Of a DNA stretch of 64,000 nucleotides, positions 62,979 through 64,000 are shown one piece after another (the stretch's first letter is position 1; each line of letters begins with the position of its first letter). The notes beneath the pieces are model-generated. The model saw only the letters and a list, made by a program, of their open reading frames with translations. It was not told the origin of the DNA and did not search any database. The position numbers were made by a program, and so were the translations under genes. Source of the stretch: Propionispira raffinosivorans DSM 20765 (GTDB lineage Bacteria > Bacillota > Negativicutes > Selenomonadales > Selenomonadaceae); contig NZ_KB905839.1 in NCBI RefSeq assembly GCF_000381065.1, positions 248,001-312,000 of the forward strand, written 5' to 3'.

Positions 62979-64000
62979 ATGCAAAAAAGTATATTTGTCT
63001 TTTTGAGTTTGTTGATTTTCATTGTATTCCCGGTGATCGGTCAGGCGGCGAGTTTTGGTGATCGAGTGAATACGATGTCGAAAATTGAACAAATTCGTAT
63101 CAGTACGGCGGATGAAAAAGTTCGCATTGTCTTAGATGCATCAAAGCCGGTTTCTTATAAAACATTTGTTCTTTCAAATCCAAATCGGGTGGCGATTGAC
63201 ATTAAAGGAGCCTGGCTTAGTCCCGATATTATCAAAGAAACACTGGTTGATAGTTCCTGTGTGGGGAAAATTCGGGTGCGACAGTTTGATGCAGATACAG
63301 TGCGAGTTGTTATTGAGACAAACGTTAGCCAAAATGGCTATGAGATTTTTTCTCTACCAGCAAATGCAAATACATCTATTTATCGAATTGTGTTTGATTT
63401 TGGTGATGGGCAGAAAAATTTACCCGCAGTGGTCGAAGAATCTCCATCAACACCGATAGTTCCAACGGTAGCGATACCCAATAGTGTCCAACCACCGATA
63501 ATACCTATACCCAATGCAATGAAGGGAATAAGAGGCAAGACGATTGTTATTGACCCTGGACATGGGGGCAGTGATTCGGGGGCGGTTGGTACCAAAGGTA
63601 TTATGGAGAAAAATATAACTTTAGCCATTTCGAAACAGTTGCAGGGGCTACTCACGGATGCTGGAGCCAAAGTCATTATGACACGGACGAGTGATGTTGA
63701 CGTGGCTCGTCCGTCGGCAGAGGCGGTGGAAGAATTGCAGGCACGAGTCGATGTAGCGAATCGGGCTAGGGCGGATCTGTTTTTGAGTATACATATGGAC
63801 TCTTTTTCTAGTAGTGACGCAAAAGGAACATCAACGTATTATTACGCAAAAGGCACGCCAGCGAGCCAACGCTTGGCGAATCTTGTCAGATCCGGAATTA
63901 TTGAACAGCTTGGTACGGAGGATCGTGGAACGAAAACTTGCAATTTTTATGTCGTCAAACATACAACTATGCCTGCGGCTCTGGCAGAGGTTGCTTTTGT
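62979..64000 (+). CDS. N-acetylmuramoyl-L-alanine amidase with AMIN domain, 3' end missing
   Basis: The frame is open to the right edge (340 residues seen). A signal peptide (FVFLSLLIFIVFPVIGQAA) is followed by an AMIN-type domain (about 30-125: EKVRIVLDASKPVSYKTFVL; NPNRVAIDIKGAWL), a Pro/Val-rich linker and the Amidase_3 domain from about 185 (IVIDPGHGGSDSGAVG; GIMEKNITLA; FLSIHMDSF; AEVAF). The zinc ligands H, E and H are visible. It cuts the amide bond between MurNAc and stem peptide, in the periplasm. GGAGG precedes ATG 62979. Confidence 0.94.
   Translation, partial: MQKSIFVFLSLLIFIVFPVIGQAASFGDRVNTMSKIEQIRISTADEKVRIVLDASKPVSYKTFVLSNPNRVAIDIKGAWLSPDIIKETLVDSSCVGKIRVRQFDADTVRVVIETNVSQNGYEIFSLPANANTSIYRIVFDFGDGQKNLPAVVEESPSTPIVPTVAIPNSVQPPIIPIPNAMKGIRGKTIVIDPGHGGSDSGAVGTKGIMEKNITLAISKQLQGLLTDAGAKVIMTRTSDVDVARPSAEAVEELQARVDVANRARADLFLSIHMDSFSSSDAKGTSTYYYAKGTPASQRLANLVRSGIIEQLGTEDRGTKTCNFYVVKHTTMPAALAEVAF

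Noticed and set aside
1..64000. CRISPR arrays, tRNA or rRNA genes, phage genes, transposases
   Set aside because: No regularly spaced repeats, clover-leaf or rRNA motifs, phage structural genes or transposase motifs were recognised; the repeats seen are dispersed, not arrayed.

Overview
The window looks like chromosomal DNA of an anaerobic, low-GC, diderm Firmicute, most likely a Negativicute (Sporomusa/Selenomonas/Veillonella group). The Firmicute side shows in the walJ-htrA-rlmH cluster, the Shine-Dalgarno sites, the riboswitch-plus-terminator leaders and the SorC/DeoR regulator. The outer membrane shows in a TolC channel gene and a small beta-barrel protein ending in phenylalanine. This placement is inferred from gene content; no rRNA is present. 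I see no prophage, insertion-sequence transposase, CRISPR array, tRNA or rRNA. Most of the window is housekeeping plus sugar-acid and deoxysugar catabolism.

Layout. 1-3.9 kb: tetrapyrrole genes cobA-hemD (cut by the left edge), hemB and hemL. 3.9-5.6 kb: a tandem glycine riboswitch with a terminator ahead of a lipoprotein amino-acid-binding protein. 5.6-14 kb: a large FtsA-like protein, a divergent DAK2 protein with a cyclodeaminase-like protein, then (minus strand) a double CobT-like protein and Tex. 14.5-17.7 kb: Fur/PerR regulator and walJ-htrA-rlmH. 17.8-22.2 kb: a TRAP transporter, a KdgF-like cupin and a divergent AraC regulator. 22.2-31.3 kb: a decayed transporter, HxlR regulator, SDR protein, purB, EamA/LysR pair, a stand-alone RsmH, an RluA-type pseudouridine synthase and a TPP-riboswitch-controlled CytX. 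31.5-36.4 kb: GGDEF-hemerythrin protein, an amber-interrupted micro-ORF, a solitary FtsZ, TcdA and a GpsA-like protein. 36.5-41.3 kb: LacI regulator divergent from altronate dehydratase and a cytosolic GH28 enzyme. 41.5-47.5 kb: PAS-GGDEF-EAL protein, QueF, nitroreductase, CobO and RecQ. 47.9-52.2 kb: TolC-MacA-MacB efflux operon. 52.3-57.4 kb: outer-membrane protein, HD-GYP protein, unknown secreted protein and a polar amino-acid ABC transporter. 57.6-62.8 kb: a 2-deoxyribose catabolic operon. 63-64 kb: an N-acetylmuramoyl-L-alanine amidase cut by the right edge.

How it fits together. Three corrinoid genes (cobA-hemD, the double CobT-like gene, cobO) point to cobamide synthesis; the double CobT resembles the heterodimeric ArsAB enzyme that activates phenolic lower ligands in Sporomusa. 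Two clusters suggest use of pectin-derived uronates (TRAP plus KdgF-like cupin; LacI-UxaA-GH28). The deo operon imports 2-deoxyribose, phosphorylates it and cleaves it to acetaldehyde and glyceraldehyde 3-phosphate, with matching operator half-sites before the regulator and before deoC.

The most unusual structural feature is a dispersed intergenic palindromic repeat of about 80-145 bp, with five clear full-length or nearly full-length copies and several half or terminal copies. It carries a 16-bp terminal inverted repeat close to TATAGAACGCATTAAA and a variable loop. One copy sits inside the TRAP operon and supplies the stop codon of dctM.
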